A stretch of DNA of 48,736 nt from JAJYIV01 sp964499955 (GCA_964499955.1 CAZCMI010000003.1:1-48736), one strand, 5' to 3'; counted from the first letter of the stretch, positions 7,870 through 15,558 are shown. Numbers and translations: made by a program. Notes: generated from the letters alone by a model not told the origin.

Positions 7870-7941
7870 ATTAACTACTTTGTAGTCTCTTACAGAAAGC
7901 GGGCGCGGAGTAACCTGAATGCCGACAGCGATCCAAAAGTG

Positions 7942-7982
7942 CTATAGTAATCTCTTACTACATAGAACTATTTTGCGATAGT
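7942..7982. promoter_or_regulatory. Two adjacent palindromes, candidate operator
   Basis: TAGTAA-TCTC-TTACTA (7945-7960) and ACTAT-TTTGCG-ATAGT (7968-7983 region) sit side by side immediately upstream of the HTH gene. Controller proteins of restriction-modification systems commonly bind paired palindromes in front of their own gene, so autoregulation by the HTH protein is plausible. Confidence 0.45.
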
Positions 7983-7990
7983 CTGGTATC

Positions 7991-8221
7991 ATGTACCCAC
8001 AATGTGGACAACGTATGCCTGACATTCATCACATCTTCGCCAAACGCGTGAAAGAAACGCGCCTCCGCAAGCATCTCTCTCAGGGCGATCTGGCGAAGAC
8101 TCTAGGCGTGCACCCTTCTTACGTCAGCGGAATCGAGCGCGGAATCCGCAACATGACTTTGAGCAACTTGGATCGCCTAGCCCGAAGCCTTGGCGTTCCT
8201 ATCACCGAACTTCTTCAATGA
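7991..8221 (+). CDS. XRE-family HTH regulator (controller-like)
   Basis: 76 residues, nearly all one helix-turn-helix domain: RVKETRLRKHLSQGDLAKTLGVHPSYVSGIERGIRNMTLSNLDRLARSLGV. The recognition helix lies at HPSYVSGIERG. Size and position directly before a C5 methyltransferase fit the controller (C) proteins of restriction-modification systems, which delay expression of the toxic component. An internal ATG at 8015 gives a 68-residue alternative. The stop TGA overlaps the ATG of the methyltransferase by four bases, so the two are co-translated. Confidence 0.88.
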   Translation: MYPQCGQRMPDIHHIFAKRVKETRLRKHLSQGDLAKTLGVHPSYVSGIERGIRNMTLSNLDRLARSLGVPITELLQ

Positions 8222-9192
8222 GTATGCCGACTAAAAAACTAAAATCCATCGACCTCTTCGCCGGGATAGGAGGCGTACGCATCGGATTTGAAACCGCTGG
8301 TTTCGAGACGGCTTACTCCAACGACTTCGACCGCCACGCTTGCGAGACGTACCGGCTCAACTTCGGCGAGATCGACCATGGCGACATTTTTGAGATTGTG
8401 AACGAGAAAGGGATGAAGCGCATTCCGAAGAACTTCGACATTCTCCTCGGCGGGTTCCCATGCCAGCCGTTTTCCGTAGCAGGCCACAAGCGCGGTTTTG
8501 AAGACGAGAATCGTGGCCACCTGCTCTTCAGCATTACGGCTATTTTGAAGGATCGAAAACCGAAGGCTTTTTTCCTTGAGAATGTGAAGCATCTTTTGAA
8601 GCATGATGATGAGAAGACCTTCAAACGCATTCAAGATGAGCTATCTGCAGCGGGCTATACGGTCGCCGCGCAGGTGTTGAACAGTATGACGCACGGCAAC
8701 GTGCCGCAGACAAGAGAGCGCATTTACATCGTAGGATTCCGATCCGCAAAGACAATGGCCAAGTTCCGTTTTCCCGACGCGGTTCCTCTAAGAAAAAAGA
8801 TGTCGAACATTCTCCAAAAGAATGTGGCGGACAAGTATTACTACGACAAGCGCTTCGAGCTGATCTACCCCAAAGTAAAGGCTGCCGTGAAGGAGCGTGA
8901 TCGTTTCTATCAATACCGCCGCAACTACGTACGCGAAAACAAAAGCGGAGTATGCCCGACGCTTACGGCAAGCATGGGAATCGGTGGCCACAACGTGCCA
9001 TTGATTCGGGATGCAAAGGGCATTAGAAAGCTGACGCCTCGGGAATGCGCACGCTTACAGGGATTCCCTGAATCCTTCTTACTCCCCAAGGATCAGGCTG
9101 ATCTCCACCTCTACAAGCAAATCGGTAACTCAGTCACTGTTCCAGTGATTGCAAGGATCGCCGAGAACATCAGGATCGCGCTAGAATCATGA
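8218..9192 (+). CDS. DNA (cytosine-5) methyltransferase
   Basis: 324 residues with the C5-methylase motifs in order: motif I IDLFAGIGGVRIGFE, the catalytic-Cys motif IV GGFPCQPFSVAG near residue 80, the ENV motif VI (FFLENVKHL), QTRERIYIVGF (VIII), LTPRECARLQGFP (IX) and QIGNSVTVPVI (X). It methylates cytosine at C5 in a specific DNA sequence; the target-recognition region between VIII and IX is short (~70 residues) and its site cannot be predicted. No cognate nuclease of a recognised family follows; a GHKL ATPase operon does. A terminator directly follows. Confidence 0.95.
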   Translation: MSMPTKKLKSIDLFAGIGGVRIGFETAGFETAYSNDFDRHACETYRLNFGEIDHGDIFEIVNEKGMKRIPKNFDILLGGFPCQPFSVAGHKRGFEDENRGHLLFSITAILKDRKPKAFFLENVKHLLKHDDEKTFKRIQDELSAAGYTVAAQVLNSMTHGNVPQTRERIYIVGFRSAKTMAKFRFPDAVPLRKKMSNILQKNVADKYYYDKRFELIYPKVKAAVKERDRFYQYRRNYVRENKSGVCPTLTASMGIGGHNVPLIRDAKGIRKLTPRECARLQGFPESFLLPKDQADLHLYKQIGNSVTVPVIARIAENIRIALES

Positions 9193-9212
9193 TCTGTCCA
9201 CAGTTTTCCGAG

Positions 9213-9236
9213 AACAGGGTGCAAACCCTGTTTTTC
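9213..9236 (+). terminator. Rho-independent terminator after the C5 methyltransferase
   Basis: Perfect stem AACAGGGT / ACCCTGTT with a GCAA loop, followed by a short T-run, 20 bases after the methyltransferase stop. Confidence 0.75.
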
Positions 9237-9242
9237 GTGTAT

Positions 9243-9272
9243 TGACGTCCTATGTCACATGAGAGTACATTT
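9243..9272 (+). promoter_or_regulatory. Promoter of the GHKL-ATPase operon
   Basis: TTGACG (9243-9248) is followed at 18 bases by TACATT (9267-9272). This places transcription start near 9280, downstream of the possible start codon at 9252, and so selects the ATG at 9309 for the first gene. It separates transcription of this operon from that of the methylase. Confidence 0.5.
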
Positions 9273-9308
9273 ACATCAAAGCTAGTCTTGCTACACAAAG
9301 ATGATTCT

Positions 9309-9524
9309 ATGGACAAACGAAATGGAAACTTCAAACGGCTTGCCGTAACCCGCACAAATGAAGTGTTGCGGAGGCTGAAAATCCTTGGCAACTGTGCGAA
9401 TCGGAGTCACTACGACTACTCGGAAGATGAGGTCAACAAAATCTTTTCGGAGATTGAAAAACGGGTCAGGGAGACGAAAGCAAAGTTCACCTACCCTAAC
9501 AAAGACCGTCATTTTGAGCTCTAA
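9309..9524 (+). CDS. Small uncharacterised protein
   Basis: 71 residues from the ATG at 9309; an in-frame ATG at 9252 would add 19 residues but lies in the putative promoter. The sequence has a pattern I have seen in small mobile-element proteins: RLKILGNCANRSHYDYSEDEVNKIFSEIEKRV. It looks all-helical and basic with no catalytic motif. It ends four bases before the GHKL ATPase start, so it belongs to that operon. Function unknown; an adaptor or regulator role is only a guess. Confidence 0.7.
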   Translation: MDKRNGNFKRLAVTRTNEVLRRLKILGNCANRSHYDYSEDEVNKIFSEIEKRVRETKAKFTYPNKDRHFEL

Positions 9525-9528
9525 AGCT

Positions 9529-11403
9529 ATGCCAAAACACCACAAGAAATCGGCAGGAGGAAAGAAGAAACTTGAATGGTATTTTCCGAGCACCGGGCAT
9601 GGAGAGAATGCGGGTTTTGCTGACCCGCTTTTGGAATACTTTGAGGGCAATCATGAGAAGTTCATTGCTCGAGAGACGATTCAAAATGCGGTGGACGCTA
9701 GAGAATCCTACGAGATACCCGTTTCGGTCACTTTTGAGCGGATGACCGTCCCCGTGTCTGAACTGCCCCAGAATAGCGAGCTCACAGATCGTTTGCGACG
9801 CTGTGTCGCATTTGAAAAGGGACGAAAGAAATCGGAGGCATTCTTTACGGCTGCGATTGATCTTCTGAAATCTGACGAGCTGGCTGTTTTGAAAATCAGC
9901 GACTTCAATACAAAAGGACTCTCGGGTAGCGATGACGATGTGAGTGGCAACTGGTACCGCCTCGTTCGCACTATCGGCACAAGTGATGCAAAGGGTGCGG
10001 GTGGAGGTTCGTTCGGTATCGGCAAAGGAGCGCCTTTTGCCGCATCCGCACTGAGAACCGTTTTCTATTCCAGTGTTGATAGAGACGGGCACGCTGTGTT
10101 TCAAGGAAAAGCGCGGCTCGTCAGCCATCACGACAAAACAAAAGATGTTCGCCAAGGCGTTGGATTTTACGGAATCAGTGGCTATCAGGCGATCCGGGAA
10201 ACTGGCATGATTCCTGACTTTTTCAAGAGAACAGAGACTGGGACGGACATCTTCATCATGGGCTATACGGGGGAGCAAGAATGGGAAACGAAGCTGATTG
10301 AATCCGTTTTGCGTAACTTTTGGCTTGCCATCCACCGCGGCGACCTAGAAGTAACTATCAAAAACGAAGCAACGGAAAAGATCATTACAGCCGAGACTCT
10401 CCCCCAGTATCTCGACGATTACGAGGCTGAGAATGCGAAGTTCTACTTCGATGCAGTTACATCTCCCAGTCAGGAGTTTCGTCAGGAGCTGAAACACCTT
10501 GGAACTGTTGATCTCTACGTCAAAAAAGGCGAAGGGTTCCCCAAGAAAGTCATGATGGCTCGTAAGCCGAAAATGGTCGTTCAAGAAAAAGAATACCGAG
10601 TCTTACGTGAACCATTCGCCGCTGTTTTCCTTTGCGAGAATGATCGTGGCAATACGCTTTTGCGTGACATGGAGCCTCCGGCTCATGACGACTGGAACAA
10701 AGACCGTGTGGAAAAGAATGGCTGGGCAGCGCTACAAGAACTCGAAGGCTTCATCAAAGAATCCCTCAAGGGCATGAACGAAGCGATCACCAGTGCTCCC
10801 GAAGACATTCCCGGCCTTGATCGCTACCTGCCCGAAAGCGAAGAACGAGAGAGTCTGGGTAAGACCGACGCACTCCCCCGCGACAAAACTGAAAAAACTG
10901 GCACAGAAGAATCTGGGCGCGAGGTGGGATCGGTGCAAGAGCCTGCTCCAGTTACAATCGATACAGTTGTCCGTAAGGGCGTGGTGACGAGCAGGCAGAT
11001 GGGAAGCGTGAAGCCCGGTACCTCTGAAGGCAGTGGGGGCTCCTCCCGCAAAGGCGTTCCAACCGGTGGTGCACCGGGTGACAAGAAGGGTGTGCGCATC
11101 AAGACATCAAACATTAGCTTCCGCAGCTTCGTGCAAAAGGAAAAAACTGGCTTTGTGTACCACTTCATCCTTACAGGACGAGAAAGCTGCGAAGGCGCGA
11201 TCAAGATCGTTGCCGTCGGCGATGACAGTAACTACACAGTGCAGCTTCATGAAGCGACAGATGCGCAGACTGGTAAGCAATACAAGATTGAAGAGTCTCT
11301 CATCACAGGACTTTCTATTGAAAGCGGAAAATCCCTCAGGCTTGCCGTTACCATTCCGTCGAAGAAAAAGTATGCTCTTGGCATAGAAAACTATGAAGGT
11401 TAG
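9529..11403 (+). CDS. MORC-like GHKL ATPase of a predicted restriction/defence operon
   Basis: 624 residues. The GHKL (Hsp90/MutL-type) fold is shown by the N box ARETIQNAVDA (47-57; Glu49 and Asn53 for water activation and Mg2+), the ISDFNTKGL segment (123-131) in place of DxGxG, and the Gly-rich lid GAGGGSFGIGKGA (156-168). A middle S5-like region follows to about 400, then a Ser/Gly/Glu-rich linker (~480-550) and a beta-rich C-terminal domain. MutL/MORC-related ATPases in restriction-modification operons have been described by Iyer, Abhiman and Aravind. ATP-driven dimer closure on DNA is the likely action. The stop overlaps the next gene's start by 11 bases. Confidence 0.75.
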   Translation: MPKHHKKSAGGKKKLEWYFPSTGHGENAGFADPLLEYFEGNHEKFIARETIQNAVDARESYEIPVSVTFERMTVPVSELPQNSELTDRLRRCVAFEKGRKKSEAFFTAAIDLLKSDELAVLKISDFNTKGLSGSDDDVSGNWYRLVRTIGTSDAKGAGGGSFGIGKGAPFAASALRTVFYSSVDRDGHAVFQGKARLVSHHDKTKDVRQGVGFYGISGYQAIRETGMIPDFFKRTETGTDIFIMGYTGEQEWETKLIESVLRNFWLAIHRGDLEVTIKNEATEKIITAETLPQYLDDYEAENAKFYFDAVTSPSQEFRQELKHLGTVDLYVKKGEGFPKKVMMARKPKMVVQEKEYRVLREPFAAVFLCENDRGNTLLRDMEPPAHDDWNKDRVEKNGWAALQELEGFIKESLKGMNEAITSAPEDIPGLDRYLPESEERESLGKTDALPRDKTEKTGTEESGREVGSVQEPAPVTIDTVVRKGVVTSRQMGSVKPGTSEGSGGSSRKGVPTGGAPGDKKGVRIKTSNISFRSFVQKEKTGFVYHFILTGRESCEGAIKIVAVGDDSNYTVQLHEATDAQTGKQYKIEESLITGLSIESGKSLRLAVTIPSKKKYALGIENYEG

Positions 11404-12238
11404 TACAAAATCATTTCCGCATCCGGTTCTCGGAAACGAGGACGACGTCGGTGGCGAGTTCAAACTTGCTGAGTTCCGCTATGAGCTCGGGAAAGAGGAG
11501 GTTGTTCTGAACCCTGTTTTCTCGCTCAAGAACAAGGCAATCGAAGACCTCATCAAAAAAGAGAAGGCGTCGTTTGTTGTCGAGGTAGAGTGTCGTGGCA
11601 CCTTCTACAGAACGAGTTTTTCGAGCCGCGAGACTACTAGCAGGTTCGTCATCCCGGCAAACCGCATTCGTGAGCGCGTAACGGTTGGGTTCTACATCTG
11701 TGCCGATCAGGACATTGCGAACTATCGTCCGAGCGAATCCCATCCTGACTACGGCAGCAACGCATTCGATGTTGAAGCCGGTGACGTGCTTGGAGTCGGC
11801 GGTTACTGCTCCTTCATCGCAGAGAAGAGCTATGATCCTCTGCGTCCGCCCGTTTCCTCTTTCATGTCGATCCGCGAGGGTACTTTTCATGAGGGCTCGG
11901 CTCAAATCGACTACACGGACGACAAGATCGCAATAGTGCTTTCAAAATCTGACTGGAAACACTACGCAGATGTTCGCGGCCAAAAAGTGTCTGAAGGAAT
12001 GCTGCACGCTTCGGTAGTGCTCCCCGTGCTGGTCGATGCCGTCTATCAGGTACGCGATGAAAACGGCTACTACATCGACAAGAACTGGCATTCAAGAATC
12101 GCCGCCACCATTGAAGCAAAAGGACTTCAAGACAAATCCGCCTATGAGGTCGCGCAAAAGATTCTCGAATACCCATTAGACCGCAGTTTCAAAAGCATCG
12201 AAGGACTGCTAGAGGTAACAGAGGATGAAAGCGTATGA
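11393..12238 (+). CDS. Uncharacterised protein of the GHKL-ATPase operon
   Basis: 281 residues, start overlapping the ATPase gene and stop overlapping the next gene, so production is tightly coupled. The N-terminal ~110 residues look beta-rich (VLNPVFSLKNKAIEDLI, FVVEVECRGTFYRTSF, RVTVGFYICADQDIANY); the C-terminal part is mixed and ends in helices. No nuclease motif such as PD-(D/E)xK, HNH or GIY-YIG could be found. I do not recognise the family. Operon position suggests it is a core component that works with the ATPase, for example a DNA- or target-binding subunit. Confidence 0.72.
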   Translation: MKVSTKSFPHPVLGNEDDVGGEFKLAEFRYELGKEEVVLNPVFSLKNKAIEDLIKKEKASFVVEVECRGTFYRTSFSSRETTSRFVIPANRIRERVTVGFYICADQDIANYRPSESHPDYGSNAFDVEAGDVLGVGGYCSFIAEKSYDPLRPPVSSFMSIREGTFHEGSAQIDYTDDKIAIVLSKSDWKHYADVRGQKVSEGMLHASVVLPVLVDAVYQVRDENGYYIDKNWHSRIAATIEAKGLQDKSAYEVAQKILEYPLDRSFKSIEGLLEVTEDESV

Positions 12239-13059
12239 GCAACTACCAAAAAATCTTCAAACGCGCTGCCGTAGATCGAATGCGCGATCAGCTCCGCGCG
12301 GGCATTACTCTGGAAAACTATTTCAAGGAGTTTGAATCTGTGGACGAGGCTGACTGTCTCCCTTCTACTATCGAGGTTCGTGCGCCCCGTCCTGTACTCT
12401 CTGCGCCACAGGATGACCCGGTTGCAACCGATCTTGAAAATGCAATCGTGCTGCACGGCTACTACCCCGAACTAGATGAAACACAGGCTTCTGACCCTCG
12501 TCTCTGGGCATACTTGAGCCATGTGGATTTCCGCGCCTATACAATGGCACGCTGGGGGCTTGATGGTTCCTATGCAGACTTGAATGATGAGTCGAAACAA
12601 AAGGCGATCAACTACGTCCTTGAGCACTGGTTTACAAGTGGCAACGACCGCGACTTGCGCCGCCATGCCATAGCCCGCCTATGGTGGGCTGCGCATCTCA
12701 CGCGAGCGCCGTGGGAGAAAGACCCGGAGTTCTTCGGCCATCTGGTACAAAAAGACCCGTACCACTACACGAAGATTTTGTTGCAGACGCAGGACATCTA
12801 TCAGCAGGTTCTCGAGCGTGCCATGGGACGCTCGGATCGAATCCTGATTTCCGTTCTCGATTACCTTGGCAACCATGCAGAGTTTGCACAGTCTCGAGCA
12901 AAAATCCGTAGCCTCATGAAGGAGCTCAATCTTGCTTACGGCACGCGTAAGCTCATTACGCTGAATCCCGAGCAGCTCGCTAAGCTCGTTGAAAAAACAG
13001 CGGAGGAAGTCTCTGCCTCCATCACCGAAGCCGATTCCGAAGTAGAAGCCGAGAGCTAA
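12235..13059 (+). CDS. Uncharacterised protein of the GHKL-ATPase operon (DUF6339-like)
   Basis: 274 residues, mostly helical. The central region has a conserved look: DPRLWAYLSHVDFRAYTMARW, then RDLRRHAIARLWWAAHLTRAP, and TQDIYQQVLERAMGRSD. From memory this resembles DUF6339, but I could not search. No catalytic motif is evident. It is the last gene of the operon: its ATG overlaps the previous TGA and a strong terminator follows. A role as an effector or sensor of the predicted defence system is inferred only from position. Confidence 0.7.
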   Translation: MSNYQKIFKRAAVDRMRDQLRAGITLENYFKEFESVDEADCLPSTIEVRAPRPVLSAPQDDPVATDLENAIVLHGYYPELDETQASDPRLWAYLSHVDFRAYTMARWGLDGSYADLNDESKQKAINYVLEHWFTSGNDRDLRRHAIARLWWAAHLTRAPWEKDPEFFGHLVQKDPYHYTKILLQTQDIYQQVLERAMGRSDRILISVLDYLGNHAEFAQSRAKIRSLMKELNLAYGTRKLITLNPEQLAKLVEKTAEEVSASITEADSEVEAES

Positions 13060-13061
13060 AC

Positions 13062-13090
13062 AAAAGGCCGCCCCGGGAGGCGGCTTTTTG
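13062..13090. terminator. Bidirectional terminator between convergent genes
   Basis: GCCGCC / GGCGGC stem with A-run before and T-run after serves the defence operon on the plus strand and faces the membrane-protein gene on the minus strand. Confidence 0.85.
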
Positions 13091-13092
13091 TT

Positions 13093-13848
13093 CTAGTATT
13101 TTACAGTCTCTTTTCCCTCACCGTTCAAACCGTCCAGCTGAATCACTAAATGATCGAGTCCTGTTCCTTCGACCCTGCTGTAGATGCCGATCCAAGCCTT
13201 CTCATACGCAGCCTTTGTGGTCGCAGGTAGTCCGGCGTCCGATGTGTACTCCTCAAACTTCGTGGCGAGATCCTTGTCGGTAAAAATCCCAATCCATACG
13301 AGCTGCTCAGATCCGTACTTTCGGTGCAGCTCCTCCCCCAAGGCAAGTAGGTTCTCTCTGGTGGCCTGTTCGGGCGTAATGACGATTGCCTGTGCCAAAC
13401 CGAGCTGTGGGTTGGTCTTCTCGTAAGCCACCGTGTAGGGCGTCTGGGAGGCCGTGGAGGGCGTTCCAGTATCGACAGCAGCCAAGACACACCCAATCAG
13501 AAGTACGACGAAGAAGAAGCCGAAAAAAGAACCGATGACTATCCAAAAACGCTTGTTGCCCGCTGTCTGCTTTTCCTGCCAATGCGGGTCAGGTTCCTGC
13601 GTGTCGAGGTCGAGGTACACGGTATCGTCTCGCTGGGCGAGGAAATAGAACAGGTAGATGAAAAACCCTACACCAAAGAATAGAAAGCTCAGAGTGGCAA
13701 CAAGGCAGCTAAACTGCTTTCTGCGTACTAACTGAGCGGTCGTAGAATCCTGAACCGTGACAACGTATCCTCGCACCGTAAGCTCCTTGATTTGAGCCTT
13801 GAGATTCTTAGGGTGCTTGTTGATTAGCCAAGCGGGGTTGTGAGCCAT
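13093..13848 (-). CDS. Two-pass membrane protein of unknown function
   Basis: 251 residues from the ATG at 13848 (the frame remains open further upstream, through a structured intergenic element, and that part is not considered coding). The N-terminal ~50 residues are cytoplasmic-like (NLKAQIKELTVRGYVVTVQDS). Two membrane segments follow: CLVATLSFLFFGVGFFIYLFYF and FWIVIGSFFGFFFVVLLIGCVLA. The C-terminal ~130 residues, with ENLLALGEELHRKYG and WIGIFTDKDLATKF, form an extracellular or cytoplasmic domain. Such short membrane proteins are common island cargo. No family recognised. Confidence 0.7.
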   Translation of the reverse strand: MAHNPAWLINKHPKNLKAQIKELTVRGYVVTVQDSTTAQLVRRKQFSCLVATLSFLFFGVGFFIYLFYFLAQRDDTVYLDLDTQEPDPHWQEKQTAGNKRFWIVIGSFFGFFFVVLLIGCVLAAVDTGTPSTASQTPYTVAYEKTNPQLGLAQAIVITPEQATRENLLALGEELHRKYGSEQLVWIGIFTDKDLATKFEEYTSDAGLPATTKAAYEKAWIGIYSRVEGTGLDHLVIQLDGLNGEGKETVKY

Positions 13849-13850
13849 AG

Positions 13851-13879
13851 TGTAACTGCTAAGAGTAAGCAAAGTTACA
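13851..13879. repeat. Short inverted repeat in front of the membrane-protein gene
   Basis: TGTAACT (13851-13857) and AGTTACA (13873-13879) are perfect inverted copies with a 15-base spacer, two bases from the start codon of the minus-strand gene. It could be an operator or a leader hairpin covering the ribosome-binding region. Confidence 0.45.
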
Positions 13880-13926
13880 GCTCCCGCTTGTTGTCCAAAC
13901 CAAAAGGGACAGCAGCTGGGGATCTG

Positions 13927-14050
13927 GCTATCACACGCAAGCCGCCCTTGCGGACGACCATTGTGCGCAGATTCATACTGCTGCCCCTTACGGGTCACAA
14001 TGGTCGTCAAAAATCCGCCTATGAAGGGCGTTTGGCTCACGTGTGATAGC
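13927..14050. repeat. Nested three-part inverted repeat (candidate structured RNA or DNA element)
   Basis: Three perfect arm pairs nest around a 30-base centre: an 11-base outer pair (13927-13937 / 14040-14050), a 7-base middle pair (13943-13949 / 14024-14030) and a 13-base inner pair (13953-13965 / 13996-14008). Small internal loops separate them. It fills the divergent gap between 13848 and 14178, which holds no gene. All pairs are Watson-Crick, so the strand cannot be deduced. It could be a small RNA, a MITE-like remnant, or an origin or attachment element of the island. Confidence 0.7.
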
Positions 14051-14177
14051 GGAGAAAGTGTATCGCAAAATCCCACATCGCTCAACATTGCTCAAGAATA
14101 GCCAACTTTACACTTGAAAATAGCTCAGGAACGCGAGAGGATTAGTCTGTCTTAGACCGCTTGCCGGTCGTATACGT

Positions 14178-14930
14178 ATGCGAAAAATCAGCAAAGAAAA
14201 TCTAGAAAAGAAACGCGAGAAGTATGCCGAGGGAGAGCGGCAGACTTTACAGTTGCTTGAGCTCCACCCTGTTTTTCACGAATGGATTGAAGAGATGCAG
14301 GAAAAGCATCTGATTGATCCGGCTAGAGGTGAAGGTATGGTTTCTTTTGAATCGTGGCGCGAAGCCCAAGAAGAAGAAAATCCTTGGTTCTGGGATGGAT
14401 GGTACAAAGACATTCACCGTTTTCGACACCGATTCAGGCTGACGGCAAACTACGCAGAGGCTCTTGCCTATTACATAGTTACGGGATCATTCCATGATGC
14501 ACGTACGGCAAAAATCTTAGTCACCACAGACCTCGTGAACAATGAGTGGGTGAATCTGCGCATCAACGCGCCTGCATCCAAGGAAGAGATCATGGATGCG
14601 GTCATTCGGGCATCATCGTTCCTGAACACTCGCGTTTCGCGTACCAAAGAAGGAAAAATCCACATCCAAGAATCAAAACAATGGCGTCCATGGAAATACC
14701 GCCCGAAGCTCGATAGGGACATCGGCGTCTATACGCTCTCGCAGAAAAAGCAGAAGAGCGATGGGGTTACGGATCGCGACCTTGTAGTCGAACTGTATCC
14801 TGAAGATGACGATACGCTGGACTTCAAAAATACTTCAGCGTTAGACAAGAAACGCGCTCGACAGCTTCATGTCATCCGAGGTCGAATAGACAAGGCTTTG
14901 CACGAACGATTTCCTGCTAACACTTTCTAG
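14178..14930 (+). CDS. Hypothetical island protein
   Basis: 250 residues, highly charged. It begins with a Lys/Glu-rich helix, then HPVFHEWIEEMQEKHLIDP and RLTANYAEALAYYIVTGSF, and a middle segment LVNNEWVNLRINAPASKEEIMDAV that looks like an alpha/beta DNA-associated fold. The C-terminus has repeated basic stretches (KKRARQLHVIRGRID). I do not recognise it; its position with recombinase, DUF5659-like and HTH-like genes suggests a mobile-element maintenance role. The stop codon lies within a perfect hairpin. Confidence 0.7.
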   Translation: MRKISKENLEKKREKYAEGERQTLQLLELHPVFHEWIEEMQEKHLIDPARGEGMVSFESWREAQEEENPWFWDGWYKDIHRFRHRFRLTANYAEALAYYIVTGSFHDARTAKILVTTDLVNNEWVNLRINAPASKEEIMDAVIRASSFLNTRVSRTKEGKIHIQESKQWRPWKYRPKLDRDIGVYTLSQKKQKSDGVTDRDLVVELYPEDDDTLDFKNTSALDKKRARQLHVIRGRIDKALHERFPANTF

Positions 14931-14943
14931 ACCAGAAAGTGTT
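14919..14943 (+). repeat. Perfect hairpin containing the stop codon of the 250-residue gene
   Basis: AACACTTTCT / AGAAAGTGTT, ten perfect pairs with an AGACC loop. The TAG stop begins at the last base of the left arm. Confidence 0.6.
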
Positions 14944-14950
14944 CCGCCCC

Positions 14951-14990
14951 AGCACTCGCACGGTTCTATCCTGCGAGTGTTGTTTTGTTT
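14951..14990 (+). terminator. Rho-independent terminator
   Basis: AGCACTCGCA / TGCGAGTGTT arms (one G-U pair on the plus strand) with an 11-base loop, followed by TGTTTTGTTT. It ends the transcript of the 250-residue gene and lies directly before the next start codon. Confidence 0.75.
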
Positions 14991-14992
14991 GT

Positions 14993-15244
14993 ATGCGAAT
15001 ACGTATGAACGATGTCTATTCCACCAACTCGCTCTACCTCGCGGCATTCCTGAAATGCCGAGGGGTTGTTTTGATCTCGATTGAGCGAGCAAGTGGCAAT
15101 AGCAAGGCGCTCTTCGTCTTTCGTGACTCACCTGAACGACAAGAGCTCTGCGATTCGTTTCTGTTTGGGAAATCGGATGAGGTGCACGCGAAGGAATACA
15201 TGCAAACCCTCCGCGACCTGAAATCCGTTCTCTACGACGGATAG
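14993..15244 (+). CDS. DUF5659-like small protein
   Basis: 83 residues from the ATG at 14993 (a second ATG at 15005). The pattern YSTNSLYLAAFLKCRGVVLISIERASGN, KALFVFRD and a C-terminal KEYMQTLRDLKSVLYD matches what I remember of DUF5659, small proteins common in phages and integrated elements. It is predicted alpha/beta and soluble, with no known activity. It directly follows a terminator, so it must have its own promoter or be reached by read-through. Confidence 0.68.
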   Translation: MRIRMNDVYSTNSLYLAAFLKCRGVVLISIERASGNSKALFVFRDSPERQELCDSFLFGKSDEVHAKEYMQTLRDLKSVLYDG

Positions 15245-15248
15245 CAAG

Positions 15249-15530
15249 CTAACCACTCTGGCCGAAAAGGTGGGCGAACTCTCGAGCCTCGGCCGGTTGC
15301 CACTCAAATCGAGAGATACACGGTTAGACCCAAGCGACTTCGACTCATCGAAGTGCGGCAGACGGCATGACAAGTGTAGTTACCGGGGCTTTCGCTTGCA
15401 CCATAGGGCGAGCACCGGGGTACAGACGCGCGGCTGGGAACGTGCTCTGAAAACAGGTGCTGCAACTGCTTTACGTCCGTATTGCAGTCGAGGGAAACGA
15501 GGCTGTCCTTTTGGGACGGCTTTGGTTCCC
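15249..15530 (+). ncRNA. Candidate structured non-coding RNA with a pseudoknot
   Basis: This ~310-base gap has no convincing gene but dense complementarity. CTAACC (15249-15254) pairs with GGTTAG (15322-15327) and encloses two crossing helices: GGCCGA (15260-15265) with TCGGCC (15289-15294), and CTCTCGA (15279-15285) with TCGAGAG (15309-15315). Together they make an H-type pseudoknot. ACTTCGA/TCGAAGT (15337-15354) forms a hairpin with a four-base loop. GAGCAC (15410-15415) matches GTGCTC (15442-15447). A final GCTGTCC/GGACGGC hairpin (15502-15520) includes a G-U pair valid only on the plus strand, which sets the orientation. I do not recognise the class. Confidence 0.55.
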
Positions 15531-15558
15531 CCGTCTGCAGCTCCGGCATGACAACACT

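Noticed and set aside
13927..14050. Retron non-coding RNA
   Set aside because: No reverse transcriptase is encoded next to the element, so the nested arms alone do not support a retron.
13849..14088. N-terminal extension of the membrane protein at 13093-13848
   Set aside because: The extension is the translation of the nested inverted repeat; the ATG at 13848 gives a normal membrane-protein N-terminus.
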